A stretch of 64,000 nt of DNA from Aeromicrobium massiliense JC14 (GCF_000312105.1 NZ_HE978637.1:62001-126000), one strand, 5' to 3'. Shown: positions 47,894 to 56,145, counted from the stretch's first letter. Numbers and translations are program-made. The notes: a model not told the origin generated them from the letters alone.

Positions 47894-47932
47894 TTTCCAT
47901 CTCGGAACATGATTGAGTGTCCGACATGGAAA
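47894..47932. promoter_or_regulatory. Inverted repeat over the start of the membrane-protein/regulator operon
   Basis: TTTCCAT (47894-47900) and ATGGAAA (47926-47932) are perfect inverted copies in an unusually AT-rich stretch; the second includes the ATG of the membrane-protein gene. A likely autoregulatory operator for the downstream winged-helix protein. A TTGACT (47889-47894) may be a -35. Confidence 0.4.
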
Positions 47933-48363
47933 ACATCGATCCGCTCCAGGACGTCGCCGCCGCCCGTGCCGCCGCGGCCGATCGTCTCGTGACGCCCTGG
48001 TGGTACCACCTGACCCTCGGTGTCATGCTCGCCGTGTACGTGGTGGGCCTGACCCTGGGCGGACCGTTGCTGGACCTGCTCTTCCTGGCCGTCCTCTTCG
48101 CCGGCCTGTACCTGCTCGTCCGGGCCTACCGCCGCACGACCGGCGTCTGGATCGACGGCCTGCAGTCGGGCCCGGCGCGACGCTGGTCGTACGCCATGGG
48201 CGGCTCGGTCTTCGTCGTCGCGCTGGCCGCGGTGATCGTCCCGCGCCTCACCGACACGGTCTGGCCCATGTACGTGCTCGCCGGGCTGCTCGTCCCGGTC
48301 ACCGTGGTGCTCGGCGGCCGGTTCGACGCGGCGGTCCGCCGCGAGCTGCGGGAGGGCGTGTGA
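47926..48363 (+). CDS. Small membrane protein
   Basis: 145 residues with four predicted membrane helices (about 28-45, 49-64, 90-107, 113-128), first half VTPWWYHLTLGVMLAVYVVG. Small, with no recognised family. It is coupled by GTGA to a downstream winged-helix regulator, a layout seen for small membrane proteins controlled by PadR/HTH_34-like repressors. ATG 47926 is chosen; GTG 47917 is in frame but sits too close to the putative -10. Confidence 0.7.
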   Translation: MENIDPLQDVAAARAAAADRLVTPWWYHLTLGVMLAVYVVGLTLGGPLLDLLFLAVLFAGLYLLVRAYRRTTGVWIDGLQSGPARRWSYAMGGSVFVVALAAVIVPRLTDTVWPMYVLAGLLVPVTVVLGGRFDAAVRRELREGV

Positions 48364-48668
48364 CCGAGAGCCGGTTCGACGAGGTCGTCCACGCGCCGAA
48401 CCGGCTGAAGATCTGCGCGTTCCTCGACGCCACGACGTCCGCGGAGTTCTCCGCCGTGCGCGACATGCTCGGCGCGGCCGACTCGGTGGTCAGCAAGCAC
48501 GTCAAGGTGCTGCAGGACGCCGGCTACGTGAAGGTCTCCAAGCCCACCGGCAAGGGCCGTGTGCGCACCTGGCTCTCGCTGACGCCGGCCGGCCGCGAGG
48601 CGTACCGCGGACACGTCGCCGCGCTCCGCGAGCTCGTCGGCGACCCGGGCGCGGCGCCGGCTGACTAG
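48360..48668 (+). CDS. Winged-helix transcriptional regulator (HTH_34-like)
   Basis: 102 residues consisting only of a winged helix. FDEVVHAPNRLKICAFLDAT at the start and AADSVVSKHVKVLQDAGYVKVSKPTGKGRVRTWLSLTPAGREAY (about 40-84) match the HTH_34/MarR-ArsR-like family. No separate ligand domain. Overlaps the membrane-protein stop by 4 bp and probably represses its own operon through the inverted repeat at 47894-47932. Confidence 0.85.
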   Translation: MTESRFDEVVHAPNRLKICAFLDATTSAEFSAVRDMLGAADSVVSKHVKVLQDAGYVKVSKPTGKGRVRTWLSLTPAGREAYRGHVAALRELVGDPGAAPAD

Positions 48669-48680
48669 GCTGACGCGCGC

Positions 48681-48754
48681 GCTCCCGTAGCCCAATCGGC
48701 AGAGGCGGACGGCTTAAACCCGTCGCAGTGTGGGTTCGAGTCCCACCGGGAGCA
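48681..48754 (+). tRNA. tRNA-Leu(TAA), class I-like with a short variable loop
   Basis: 74 nt. Acceptor GCTCCCG/CGGGAGC, A73, anticodon stem GACGG/CCGTC with loop CTTAAAC giving anticodon TAA, T stem GTGGG/CCCAC with TTCGAGT. The variable region is only five nucleotides (GCAGT); leucine tRNAs normally carry a long variable arm. The D stem is weak (three pairs). The anticodon reads UUA. CCA is not fully encoded. Possibly an atypical Leu tRNA or a misassigned isoacceptor. Confidence 0.8.
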
Positions 48755-48760
48755 CCGGAA

Positions 48761-48867
48761 CCTCACCGCGCGTCGCCTCCGGCGAGATGTGGACGCAAAG
48801 GCACCACGATCTCGGCGAACGTGGTGCCTTTGCGTCCACATCTCGGGGGAGCCGGGCTCGGGCGAGG
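48761..48867. repeat. Intergenic hairpin repeat, copy 3 (perfect palindrome)
   Basis: Lies between tRNA-Leu and the convergent FAD oxidoreductase. The arms, starting CGAGATGTGGACGC at 48783 and ending at 48845, are a perfect 25-bp inverted repeat (48783-48807 with 48821-48845) around a 13-nt loop. Outer CCTCAC and the GGGGGAGCCGGGCTCGGG block match copy 1. The remaining 92 bp to the oxidoreductase stop contain only a small CGCCCC/GGGGCG repeat. Confidence 0.85.
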
Positions 48868-48959
48868 AACTCCGGGAGGTGGGAAGGCGGGACGCAGGAC
48901 TCGCGCAGTCGGGGAACTGCGGTCGCGCCGGCGCCCCGCCGATCAGGGGGCGGTGCGGC

Positions 48960-50105
48960 TCAGATGGCCGCGCCCGCGGTGACCTGCCAGGCGAGCGCGT
49001 GCTCGCCGAACGGAGCCGGACGCTCGAGGATCGCGTCCGCCGCGTGGCGGGCGATCGCGGGGCCGAGCTGGATGCCGTTGCCGCCGCCGCCGGCCGCGTA
49101 GACCACCGACGGCTGGTCCGGGTGCGGCCCGGTGAGCGGCGACAGGGTGGACGTCATCGGGTAGGTGCCGGTCCAGCTGCGGCCGATCGCCATGTCGTCG
49201 ACGTTGTGCAGGCGGGGGAGCAGCAGCTCGATGATGCGCTCGACCTCGGGCATCGGCAGGCTGCCCAGCGTGACGTCCGGGTCGACCGTCGGGGCGATGG
49301 CCTCCTCCGTGTGCAGGCCGGCGATGAGCTGGTCGGCGCGCTCGGAGCGGAAGTACACGCCCTCGACGCCCGACCCGGGGATGTAGTCCATGATGAACGG
49401 CGTGAACGGCACGTCGTGCGCGAGCTCGACGGTCACCGCGCCGTGCAGCTGGGGCGTCAGGGCGACGGGCGCGCCGAGCGTCCGCCCGACCGGCCCGGCC
49501 CACGAGCCGGCCGCGTTGACGACGACGTCGGCCTCGAAGACGCCACGGGTGGTCTCCAGGCGCCAGGCCTCGGGCCGCTCGGCCCCGAGCAGCCGGGTGC
49601 CGGTGTGCACGCGTCCGCCGGCGCCGCGCACGAGCCGCGCCAGCACCTGGCAGACCTCGTAGCCGTCGACGTACCCGTCCCAGGAGCCGAACAGGCCACC
49701 GGACAGGTCGTCCACGACCAGGTGGCCCCAGCGCTGCGCCAGCTCGGCCGGGGACAGCACGACGGCGTCCTCGATGCCGACCGCGCGCTGGGTCTCGATG
49801 CTCTCGCGGAAGCGTTCGAGGTCGGCGTCCGTGCGACCCAGCCGCAGGTACCCGCCGTGGGTGAACGTGAGGTCGTGCTCGGCAACCAGGGCGCTGTAGA
49901 CCTGGCGGCCGTAGGCCCGCACCGCCACGTCGGCCGGCTCGAAGTACTGGGTCTCGACCATGCCGACCGACCGGCCCGACGACCCGTCACCGGGGTGGGA
50001 CATCTCCAGGACGTCCACCTCGACGCCCCCGGCCCGCACCAGGTCCCACGCCGTGAACAGTCCCGCCACTCCGCCGCCGACGACGACGACCCGCTTGTCC
50101 GCCAC
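48960..50105 (-). CDS. FAD-dependent amine/amino-acid oxidoreductase (DAO family)
   Basis: 381 residues. The N-terminal FAD loop is VVVVGGGVAGLFTAWDLV, and the C-terminal VVYAAGGGGNGIQLGPAIARHAADAI is the DAO-family end with a Gly-rich FAD contact. Members include D-amino-acid dehydrogenase, sarcosine, glycine and N-methyl amino acid oxidases; the substrate pocket here (HGAVTVEL, FIMDYIPG, YFRSERADQL) is not diagnostic. GTG start with GGGAGG. It probably removes an amine and feeds the divergent aldehyde dehydrogenase/aminotransferase unit. Confidence 0.88.
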   Translation of the reverse strand: MADKRVVVVGGGVAGLFTAWDLVRAGGVEVDVLEMSHPGDGSSGRSVGMVETQYFEPADVAVRAYGRQVYSALVAEHDLTFTHGGYLRLGRTDADLERFRESIETQRAVGIEDAVVLSPAELAQRWGHLVVDDLSGGLFGSWDGYVDGYEVCQVLARLVRGAGGRVHTGTRLLGAERPEAWRLETTRGVFEADVVVNAAGSWAGPVGRTLGAPVALTPQLHGAVTVELAHDVPFTPFIMDYIPGSGVEGVYFRSERADQLIAGLHTEEAIAPTVDPDVTLGSLPMPEVERIIELLLPRLHNVDDMAIGRSWTGTYPMTSTLSPLTGPHPDQPSVVYAAGGGGNGIQLGPAIARHAADAILERPAPFGEHALAWQVTAGAAI

Positions 50106-50400
50106 GTTGCTCGTTCCTCCCTGTCGAACGGCTCGTCCAGCCGCGTGGGCGCAAACATACAAGTATGTCGTTTTAGTTGACCAGCCCTCCGGACGATTTG
50201 GTCGTGCGCACCTGGATCCGTGACCGGCGCCACAGGGCAGAACGACGGTCAGGCCGAAACCGTCCCGAAACACGAGCGAAACCGCCACGACGAGAACTTG
50301 AGCGAAGGTCTGGGCAGGAAAAAGATAGTTGTGTATGTTAACGCCATTCGATGCGCGGACATGACCGCGGTCACATCGCCGCCGGACCGGAAGGAACGCC
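50106..50400. promoter_or_regulatory. Divergent control region with two inverted TGTATGTT boxes
   Basis: 295 bp, relatively AT-rich. TATGTT -10-like boxes occur on both strands: minus at 50159-50154 and plus at 50334-50339, each within an identical TGTATGTT octamer. The left one is part of a perfect palindrome ACATAC-AA-GTATGT (50155-50168), typical of GntR operators. Leaders of about 48 and 61 nt would result. A GntR regulator is encoded at 56826-57602. Confidence 0.6.
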
Positions 50401-51945
50401 ATGAGCCAGAAGATCGACTACTCCTCGTCCACCCTCGGGGACGCCGACACGGAGCGTCGGTTCGAGGCTGCGCTGACCCTCGCCCGCTCGGCGCAGGTGG
50501 CGGTCGAGCCGCACGTCGTCGACGGCCAGGAGCTGTTCGAGGGCGCGGCGATCGAGCGGCAGGACCCGTGCCACGCCGGCGTGGTCGTCGGCCGGGCCCA
50601 CGAGGCGGACGCGGCCGTCGTGGAGCGGGCGGTCGCCGCCGCCAAGGCGGCAGCGAAGGGCTGGCGCCGCACCCCGTACGCCGAGCGCAACGAGCTGCTG
50701 CGCGCCGCCAGCGCCGAGCTGGCCGGCCAGGTGCCGGAGATCGCGGCCCTCGTGTCGGCCGAGACGGGCAAGACCCGGCTCGAGGCCGTCGGCGAGGTGC
50801 AGGAGGTGCTCGACATGGTCGCGCACTACACGCACCTCATGGAGGCCAACGAGGGCTACGCCGTGCAGCAGACCTCGACCGAGTCCGAGAAGAACTACGA
50901 CGTGCTCGTGCCGGTGGGCGTCTTCGGCGTCATCTCGCCGTTCAACTTCCCGGCCGCGCTGCTGGTCGGCATGACCAGCGCCGCGCTCGTCACCGGCAAC
51001 ACCGTCGTGCTCAAGCCGTCGGACAAGACCCCGCGCTCCAGCGGCGTCATCGCGCGCATCATCGCCGCCCACCTGCCCGCCGGCGTGCTCAACGTCGTCC
51101 ATGGTGGCGCCGAGACCGGCAAGGCGCTGGCCGCCACGGACGTCGACGGCATCGCGTTCACCGGCTCGTCGGCCGTCGGGTGGCAGCTCGTCGAGACGCC
51201 GCGCCCCAACGGGCTGCCCCGCCCGGTGCTCGCCGAGATGGGCGGCCAGAACGTCGCCGTCGTCGCCGCGTCCGCCGACCTGGACGCCGCCGCGTCCGGC
51301 ATCGTCCGCTCGGCCTTCGGCCTGTCGGGCCAGAAGTGCAGCGCGTGCCGCCGCGTCGTCGTGGAGCGGTCGGTCGCCGACGAGCTCGCGGCCAAGATCG
51401 TCGAGCAGGCCGAGGCGCTCGTGCTGGCCGACCCGATCGACCCCGCCGCGGGACTCGGCCCGGTCATCGACGACGCCATCGCCGCCCGCGTGGACGAGGC
51501 GATCGCCCAGGCGACGGCCGACGGACGCGTGCTCACCGGAGGTCGGGCCGACGACCTCAAGGGCAACTGGTTCCGCCCCGTCGTGGTCACCGACCTGCCG
51601 ATCGGCCACCGGCTGACCCGCGAGGAGCTGTTCGCCCCGTTCCTGACGATCATCGCCGTCGACTCGTTCGAGGACGCCATGACCGAGGCGAACGCCGTCG
51701 AGTACGGCCTGTCCGCGGGCGTGTTCTCCGCCGACCCCGAGCAGGTCGAGACCTTCCTGGACGAGGTCGAGGCCGGCGTGCTCTACGTCAACCGCGCGGC
51801 GGGCGCCACGACCGGCGCGTGGCCGGGCGTCCAGTCGTTCTGCGGCTGGAAGCGCAGCGGCTCGACCGGCAAGGGTGGCCTGGGCGTGCACTACCTGCAG
51901 GGCTTCATGCGCGAGCAGAGCCGCACCATCGTGGTGGACGCGTGA
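50401..51945 (+). CDS. Aldehyde dehydrogenase, P5C-dehydrogenase-like
   Basis: 514 residues; NAD(P)-dependent oxidation of an aldehyde or semialdehyde. Cofactor region VFGVISPFNFPAALLVGM near 179, catalytic Glu in LAEMGGQNVAVVAAS near 278 and catalytic Cys in SGQKCSACRRVVVE near 312. FGLSGQKCSACRR resembles 1-pyrroline-5-carboxylate dehydrogenase (RocA), which oxidises glutamate semialdehyde, so a semialdehyde carboxylate is the likely substrate. ATG has GGAAGG upstream. First gene of a tightly packed operon to 55208. Confidence 0.88.
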   Translation: MSQKIDYSSSTLGDADTERRFEAALTLARSAQVAVEPHVVDGQELFEGAAIERQDPCHAGVVVGRAHEADAAVVERAVAAAKAAAKGWRRTPYAERNELLRAASAELAGQVPEIAALVSAETGKTRLEAVGEVQEVLDMVAHYTHLMEANEGYAVQQTSTESEKNYDVLVPVGVFGVISPFNFPAALLVGMTSAALVTGNTVVLKPSDKTPRSSGVIARIIAAHLPAGVLNVVHGGAETGKALAATDVDGIAFTGSSAVGWQLVETPRPNGLPRPVLAEMGGQNVAVVAASADLDAAASGIVRSAFGLSGQKCSACRRVVVERSVADELAAKIVEQAEALVLADPIDPAAGLGPVIDDAIAARVDEAIAQATADGRVLTGGRADDLKGNWFRPVVVTDLPIGHRLTREELFAPFLTIIAVDSFEDAMTEANAVEYGLSAGVFSADPEQVETFLDEVEAGVLYVNRAAGATTGAWPGVQSFCGWKRSGSTGKGGLGVHYLQGFMREQSRTIVVDA

Positions 51946-53144
51946 CGGGCCCGGCCCAGGCGGCGTACGCCGACCACCCGCTCGCCGAGCGCGCCCGGGC
52001 GGTCATGCCCGGCGGCAACACCCGCTCGACGCTGTTCGTCCCTCCGACGCCGCCGTTCGCCGTCCGCGGCGAGGGGGCGTGGGTGGAGGACCAGCTCGGC
52101 CACCGCGTGCTCGACTGCAACAACAACTACACGGCGCTCGTCCACGGCCACGCCTTCGAGCCCGTGCAGCGGGCCGTGGCCGGCGTCGTGCCCCGCGGCA
52201 CCGCGTTCGGGCTGCCGACCGCCGAGGACGTCGCCCTGGCCGAGCTGCTGCAGCAGCGCACCGGCCTGGAGCTGTGGCGCTTCTCGAACTCGGGCACCGA
52301 GGCGGTCATGACCGCGCTGCGCGGCGCCCGCGCCGCGACCGGCCGCGACGTGGTCATCCGCTTCGCCGGCAGCTACCACGGCACGACCGACGCGGTCGTC
52401 GACGTGACGGCGCCCGGCGTCCCGGACGCGGTGGGGCAGACCGTGGTGGTCGTCCCGCAGGGTGACCGGGCGGCGTACGACGCGGCCCTCGACGAGCACG
52501 GGGACGACCTGGCGGGCGTCCTGGTCGACCTCATGCCCAACCGTGCGGGCCTCGTGCCGGCCGACCCGGGCTTCGTCACGCACCTGCGCGAGACGACCCG
52601 CCGGCTCGGCGCCGTGCTGGTCGTGGACGAGGTCATCACCTACCGGCTCGACGTCGGCGGCCTGCACCAGCGCTACGGCATCGAGCCGGACCTGGTGACC
52701 TTCGGCAAGGTCATCGGCGGCGGCTACCCGGTCGGCGGGCTCGGCGGCCGGGCCGAGATCATGGACGTGTTCGACCCGCGCCGCCAGGGCGCCGTCGGCT
52801 GGGGCGGCACGTTCAGCGCCAACCCGGTCACGATGACCGCCGGCCGGGTGGCGCTCGAGCACCTCGACGAGGCCGCGATCGCCCGCCTGGACCGGCTGGG
52901 CGAGCTGCTCCGCGGCCTGCTCGCCGAGGCGGGGGTCGCCGCCAGCGGCGGCGGCTCGCTCACGCGCCTGCGCGAGCCCGTCGACGTGGGCGAGCTGTGG
53001 TGGGAGGCCTACCGCCGTGGCGTCATGGCGGGCACCAACGGCCTCGTCGCCCTGTCGACGCCGATGACCGAGGACGACGTCCGCACCATCGCCTCCGCGC
53101 TGGTCGACGCCGTCCGCACCGTGAAGAAGGAGACCCCCGCGTGA
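51942..53144 (+). CDS. Class III aminotransferase, glutamate-1-semialdehyde aminomutase-like
   Basis: 400 residues, PLP-dependent. ERARAVMPGGNTRSTLFVPP at the N-terminus and FSNSGTEAVMTALRGAR near 113 resemble HemL-type enzymes; the PLP Lys is in TFGKVIGGGYPVGGLGG near 252, and LVVDEVITYRLD near 223 holds the PLP-binding Asp. Slightly shorter than HemL (about 430). Given its catabolic neighbours it probably transaminates an amine or amino acid rather than making tetrapyrroles. GTGA overlap with the dehydrogenase and with the ABC gene after it. Confidence 0.87.
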   Translation: MTGPAQAAYADHPLAERARAVMPGGNTRSTLFVPPTPPFAVRGEGAWVEDQLGHRVLDCNNNYTALVHGHAFEPVQRAVAGVVPRGTAFGLPTAEDVALAELLQQRTGLELWRFSNSGTEAVMTALRGARAATGRDVVIRFAGSYHGTTDAVVDVTAPGVPDAVGQTVVVVPQGDRAAYDAALDEHGDDLAGVLVDLMPNRAGLVPADPGFVTHLRETTRRLGAVLVVDEVITYRLDVGGLHQRYGIEPDLVTFGKVIGGGYPVGGLGGRAEIMDVFDPRRQGAVGWGGTFSANPVTMTAGRVALEHLDEAAIARLDRLGELLRGLLAEAGVAASGGGSLTRLREPVDVGELWWEAYRRGVMAGTNGLVALSTPMTEDDVRTIASALVDAVRTVKKETPA

Positions 53145-53911
53145 CGACCGACCCCTCCGCCGGGCAGGCGATCCTGAGCCTGTCGAACGTCCGCAAGGAG
53201 TACGCCGGGCACGTGGCCGTCGACGACGTCGACCTGACCGTCTCGGCGGGCGAGGTCGTGGCGATCATCGGCCCGTCCGGCTCGGGCAAGAGCACGACGC
53301 TGCGCTGCATCAACCTGCTCGAGGTGCCCGACTCCGGCACCGTCACGGTGCTCGGCCGCACGCTCGACACCGCCCGCGGCGTCAAGCACGCCGAGCTCAT
53401 GCAGCTGCGCCGTGACGTCGGCATGGTCTTCCAGTCGTTCAACCTGTTCCCGCACCTGACGGTGCTGCGCAACGTCTCGCTGCCCCAGGAGCGGGTGCTC
53501 GGACGCTCGCGCAAGGAGGCCGACGAGCGCTCGATGGCCCTGCTGGAGCAGGTCGGCCTGGCGGGCAAGGCGTCCGCCTACCCGCCCAAGTGCTCGGGCG
53601 GCCAGCAGCAGCGCGTCGCCATCGCCCGCGCGCTGGCCCTCGACCCGAAGGTCATGCTGTTCGACGAGCCGACCTCGGCGCTGGACCCCGAGCTGGGCCT
53701 GGAGGTGCTGGCCGTCATGCGCCAGCTCGCCGACAAGGGCATGACGATGATCGTCGTCACCCACGAGATCCACTTCGCCACCGAGGTCGCCGACCGTCTG
53801 GTCGTCATGTCCGACGGCCGGATCATCGAGGAGGGCGACCCCAAGGCCGTCCTCGCGCACCCCCAGGTCGAGCGCACCCGCACCTTCCTGTCGGCCATCC
53901 GGGACCGCTGA
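53141..53911 (+). CDS. Polar amino acid ABC transporter ATP-binding protein
   Basis: 256 residues. Walker A GPSGSGKSTTLR near 48, Q-loop MVFQSFNLFPHLTV near 95, Walker B VMLFDEPTSALDPELGLEV near 170, H-loop VVTHEIHF near 207. The signature reads CSGGQQQRV, with Cys in place of the usual Leu. Closest to GlnQ/HisP-type ATPases. Overlaps the aminotransferase (GTGA) and the next permease (TGATG). Confidence 0.92.
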   Translation: MTTDPSAGQAILSLSNVRKEYAGHVAVDDVDLTVSAGEVVAIIGPSGSGKSTTLRCINLLEVPDSGTVTVLGRTLDTARGVKHAELMQLRRDVGMVFQSFNLFPHLTVLRNVSLPQERVLGRSRKEADERSMALLEQVGLAGKASAYPPKCSGGQQQRVAIARALALDPKVMLFDEPTSALDPELGLEVLAVMRQLADKGMTMIVVTHEIHFATEVADRLVVMSDGRIIEEGDPKAVLAHPQVERTRTFLSAIRDR

Positions 53912-54549
53912 TGGACCACCTCGTCATCATCCTCGAGGCGGTGCCGACGACGCTCGCCGTCACCGGCGCGTCCTTCGCGGTCGGTGCGCTGGTCGGCCTC
54001 GTCCTGGTGCTGCTGCGGCGCACCCCGTGGCTGCTCGTGCGCGGCCTGGCCCGGCTCGTCGTGGACGTCCTGCGCGGCATCCCGCCGATCGTCCTGCTGT
54101 TCATCGTCTTCTTCGGCATCGGCAGCGGCGCGATCCGGCTCGACCCGTTCCAGGCCGCGGTCATCGCGCTGGGCCTCGTCTCGGCCGCGCACCTGTCCGA
54201 GGTCTACCGCGGAAGCCTGCTCGCCGTGCACCGCGGTCAGTTCGAGGCCTGCCAGGCGCTCGGCCTGGGCCGGCGCACGACGTACGCCCGGGTCATCGCG
54301 CCCCAGGCCGCCCGCGTCGCCGTCCCGGGCATGGTCACCTGGGCGATCAGCCTGCTGAAGGACTCCGCGCTGGTGTCCACCATCGGCGTCGCCGAGATCA
54401 TGCTCGTCGCCGGGCAGGACGCGCGCTCCACCGGCGCGGGCCTGCTCCCGTTCGTCCTGGCCGGCGCGGTCTACATCGCGCTCGGCACTCCGCTGGCGCT
54501 GCTCTCGCGCTACCTGGAGGACAGGCTCAGCATCGAGAGGAGCCGCTGA
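53911..54549 (+). CDS. Polar amino acid ABC transporter permease 1
   Basis: 212 residues, about five membrane helices, HisM/GlnP type. The EAA loop is HRGQFEACQALGLGRRTTYARVIAPQAARVAVPG near 108-140. Start overlaps the ATPase stop (TGATG). Pairs with the next permease to form the transmembrane channel. Confidence 0.92.
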   Translation: MDHLVIILEAVPTTLAVTGASFAVGALVGLVLVLLRRTPWLLVRGLARLVVDVLRGIPPIVLLFIVFFGIGSGAIRLDPFQAAVIALGLVSAAHLSEVYRGSLLAVHRGQFEACQALGLGRRTTYARVIAPQAARVAVPGMVTWAISLLKDSALVSTIGVAEIMLVAGQDARSTGAGLLPFVLAGAVYIALGTPLALLSRYLEDRLSIERSR

Positions 54550-55208
54550 TGTCGACCTCCCTGCTCGACGACTGGGCCGACTGGGCGCCGCGGCTGCTCG
54601 ACGGCCTGGGCCTGAGCCTCAAGGTCACCGGGCTGAGCCTGGCGATCGGCCTGACGCTCGGCCTGGTGCTGGCGCTGTGGTCGTCGGCCAAGCGCCTGCC
54701 CGTGCGGCTGCCGGCGATCGTGCTGGTCGAGGTCGGTCGCGGCATGCCCGCCCTGGTCATGCTGCAGCTCATCTACTTCGGCCTGCCGGACGCGGGTCTC
54801 ACCCTCGAGACCTTCCCCGCGGTCGTGGTGGCGCTGTCGCTCACCACGGCGGCCTACACCAGCGAGATCATCCGGGCCGGCCTGCGCGCCGTGCCGTCCG
54901 GCCAGCTCGAGGCGGCCTCCGCCCTGGGCATGTCCGGCGGCGACACGCAGCGGTTCGTCGTGATCCCGCAGGGGCTGCGCATCGCGCTGCCCACCCTGAT
55001 GGGCTTCGCGATCCTGATCTTCCAGATCAGTGCGCTGGCCTACTCCGTCGGCCTGCCCGAGCTGCTCAGCCAGGCCTACTCGGTCGGGGCGGCGACGTAC
55101 CGCTACCTCGACGTGCTGGTCCTGGCCGGGCTGTTCTACCTGGCCGTCACGATCCCTGCGAGCTGGCTCGTAGCCCGACTCGAACGGCGCCTCAACCGGC
55201 ACCTGTGA
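54549..55208 (+). CDS. Polar amino acid ABC transporter permease 2
   Basis: 219 residues, about five membrane helices, HisM/GlnP type, with EAA loop PSGQLEAASALGMSGGDTQRFVVIPQGLRIALP near 117-149. Start overlaps the permease 1 stop (TGATG). The binding-protein gene follows after 28 bp. Confidence 0.92.
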   Translation: MSTSLLDDWADWAPRLLDGLGLSLKVTGLSLAIGLTLGLVLALWSSAKRLPVRLPAIVLVEVGRGMPALVMLQLIYFGLPDAGLTLETFPAVVVALSLTTAAYTSEIIRAGLRAVPSGQLEAASALGMSGGDTQRFVVIPQGLRIALPTLMGFAILIFQISALAYSVGLPELLSQAYSVGAATYRYLDVLVLAGLFYLAVTIPASWLVARLERRLNRHL

Positions 55209-55236
55209 GTCATCCACCACCCCTCAAGGAGAAACC

Positions 55237-56076
55237 ATGAAGTCCTCTGTGCTGCGCGTCGGTGGCGTCCTCGCCGCCGCCGCCCTCGTGCTGTCGGCCT
55301 GTGGCTCCGACTCGGAGTCCAGCGTCGCGGCCGACTGCAAGCCCGCGCACGACGTCTCGACGGTCAAGGAGGGGGTCCTGACCGTCGGCCTCACCAACAC
55401 GCCGCCGTACTCGTTCGAGCAGGACCGCGAGATCGCCGGCATCGACTCCGACATCCTCAAGGCCCTGGCCGAGGAGGAGTGCCTGGAGATCGAGCACGCG
55501 CCGTACACGTACGCCGCGGCGATCCCCGCCGTCAACACCGGTCGCGTCGACGTCGCCGTCGGCGGCTTCTACCGCACCGAGGCCCGCGCGAAGGAGACCA
55601 CGCTCAGCGCCCCGCTGTACGTGGACGAGCTGACCGTCATGTCCGAGGACGGCTACTCGACCGTCGACGACCTGCTGGGCAAGAAGATCGGCACCGTCGA
55701 GGGCTACCTGTGGGTCGACGCGCTCAAGGCGCTGCCCGGCACCGACCTGCGGGTCTACGCCGACTCCGGCGCGCTGGCCAACGACCTGAAGGCCGGCCGT
55801 CTGGACGCCGCGCTGGACGGCTACGGCGCCGCGACCATCTCGGCCAAGGGCACCGACTTCGAGCTCGCCGTGCTGGAGGAGGACGACCGCGTGCCGGCCA
55901 CCAACGAGCCGAGCCAGACCAGCATGCTCGTCCACCCGAAGGACGAGGCGCTCGCGAAGGCGCTCGACGAGCTCGTCGGCGCGATGCGCGAGGACGGCCG
56001 CTTGGTCAAGATCCTCGGCGAGCACGGCCTGCCGGAGACGGCCGCCGAGGTGGGCGAGGCGCGCCTCGTCAGCTGA
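55237..56076 (+). CDS. Amino acid ABC transporter substrate-binding lipoprotein
   Basis: 279 residues, family 3 solute-binding protein. Lipobox LVLSAC with Cys near 21, so it is tethered outside the membrane. The SBP_bac_3 fold shows LTVGLTNTPPYSFEQDREIAG near 48, GRVDVAVGGFYRTEAR near 100 and KKIGTVEGYLWVDALKAL near 148. The ligand cannot be read, but the family usually binds polar amino acids or small amines. Has its own AAGGAGAA Shine-Dalgarno, probably for high expression. Confidence 0.93.
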   Translation: MKSSVLRVGGVLAAAALVLSACGSDSESSVAADCKPAHDVSTVKEGVLTVGLTNTPPYSFEQDREIAGIDSDILKALAEEECLEIEHAPYTYAAAIPAVNTGRVDVAVGGFYRTEARAKETTLSAPLYVDELTVMSEDGYSTVDDLLGKKIGTVEGYLWVDALKALPGTDLRVYADSGALANDLKAGRLDAALDGYGAATISAKGTDFELAVLEEDDRVPATNEPSQTSMLVHPKDEALAKALDELVGAMREDGRLVKILGEHGLPETAAEVGEARLVS

Positions 56077-56091
56077 CCTCGTCACGGTCCC

Positions 56092-56128
56092 GACGGGACG
56101 TCGCCCGCACCGCGGGTGGCGTCCCGTC
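56092..56128. terminator. Bidirectional hairpin terminator
   Basis: GACGGGAC (56092-56099) pairs with GTCCCGTC (56121-56128), with an inner GTCGCCCGC/GCGGGTGGC stem. It lies between the convergent binding-protein and Cache-protein genes, in the 70-bp gap. It differs from the repeat family at 4099, 27818 and 48761. Confidence 0.8.
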
Positions 56129-56145
56129 GTCGTGTCGGGGGAGGG

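Noticed and set aside
51942-53144. Calling the class III aminotransferase hemL (tetrapyrrole synthesis)
   Set aside because: Shorter than HemL, coupled to a catabolic dehydrogenase and ABC transporter, and far from other hem genes; family resemblance alone is not enough.
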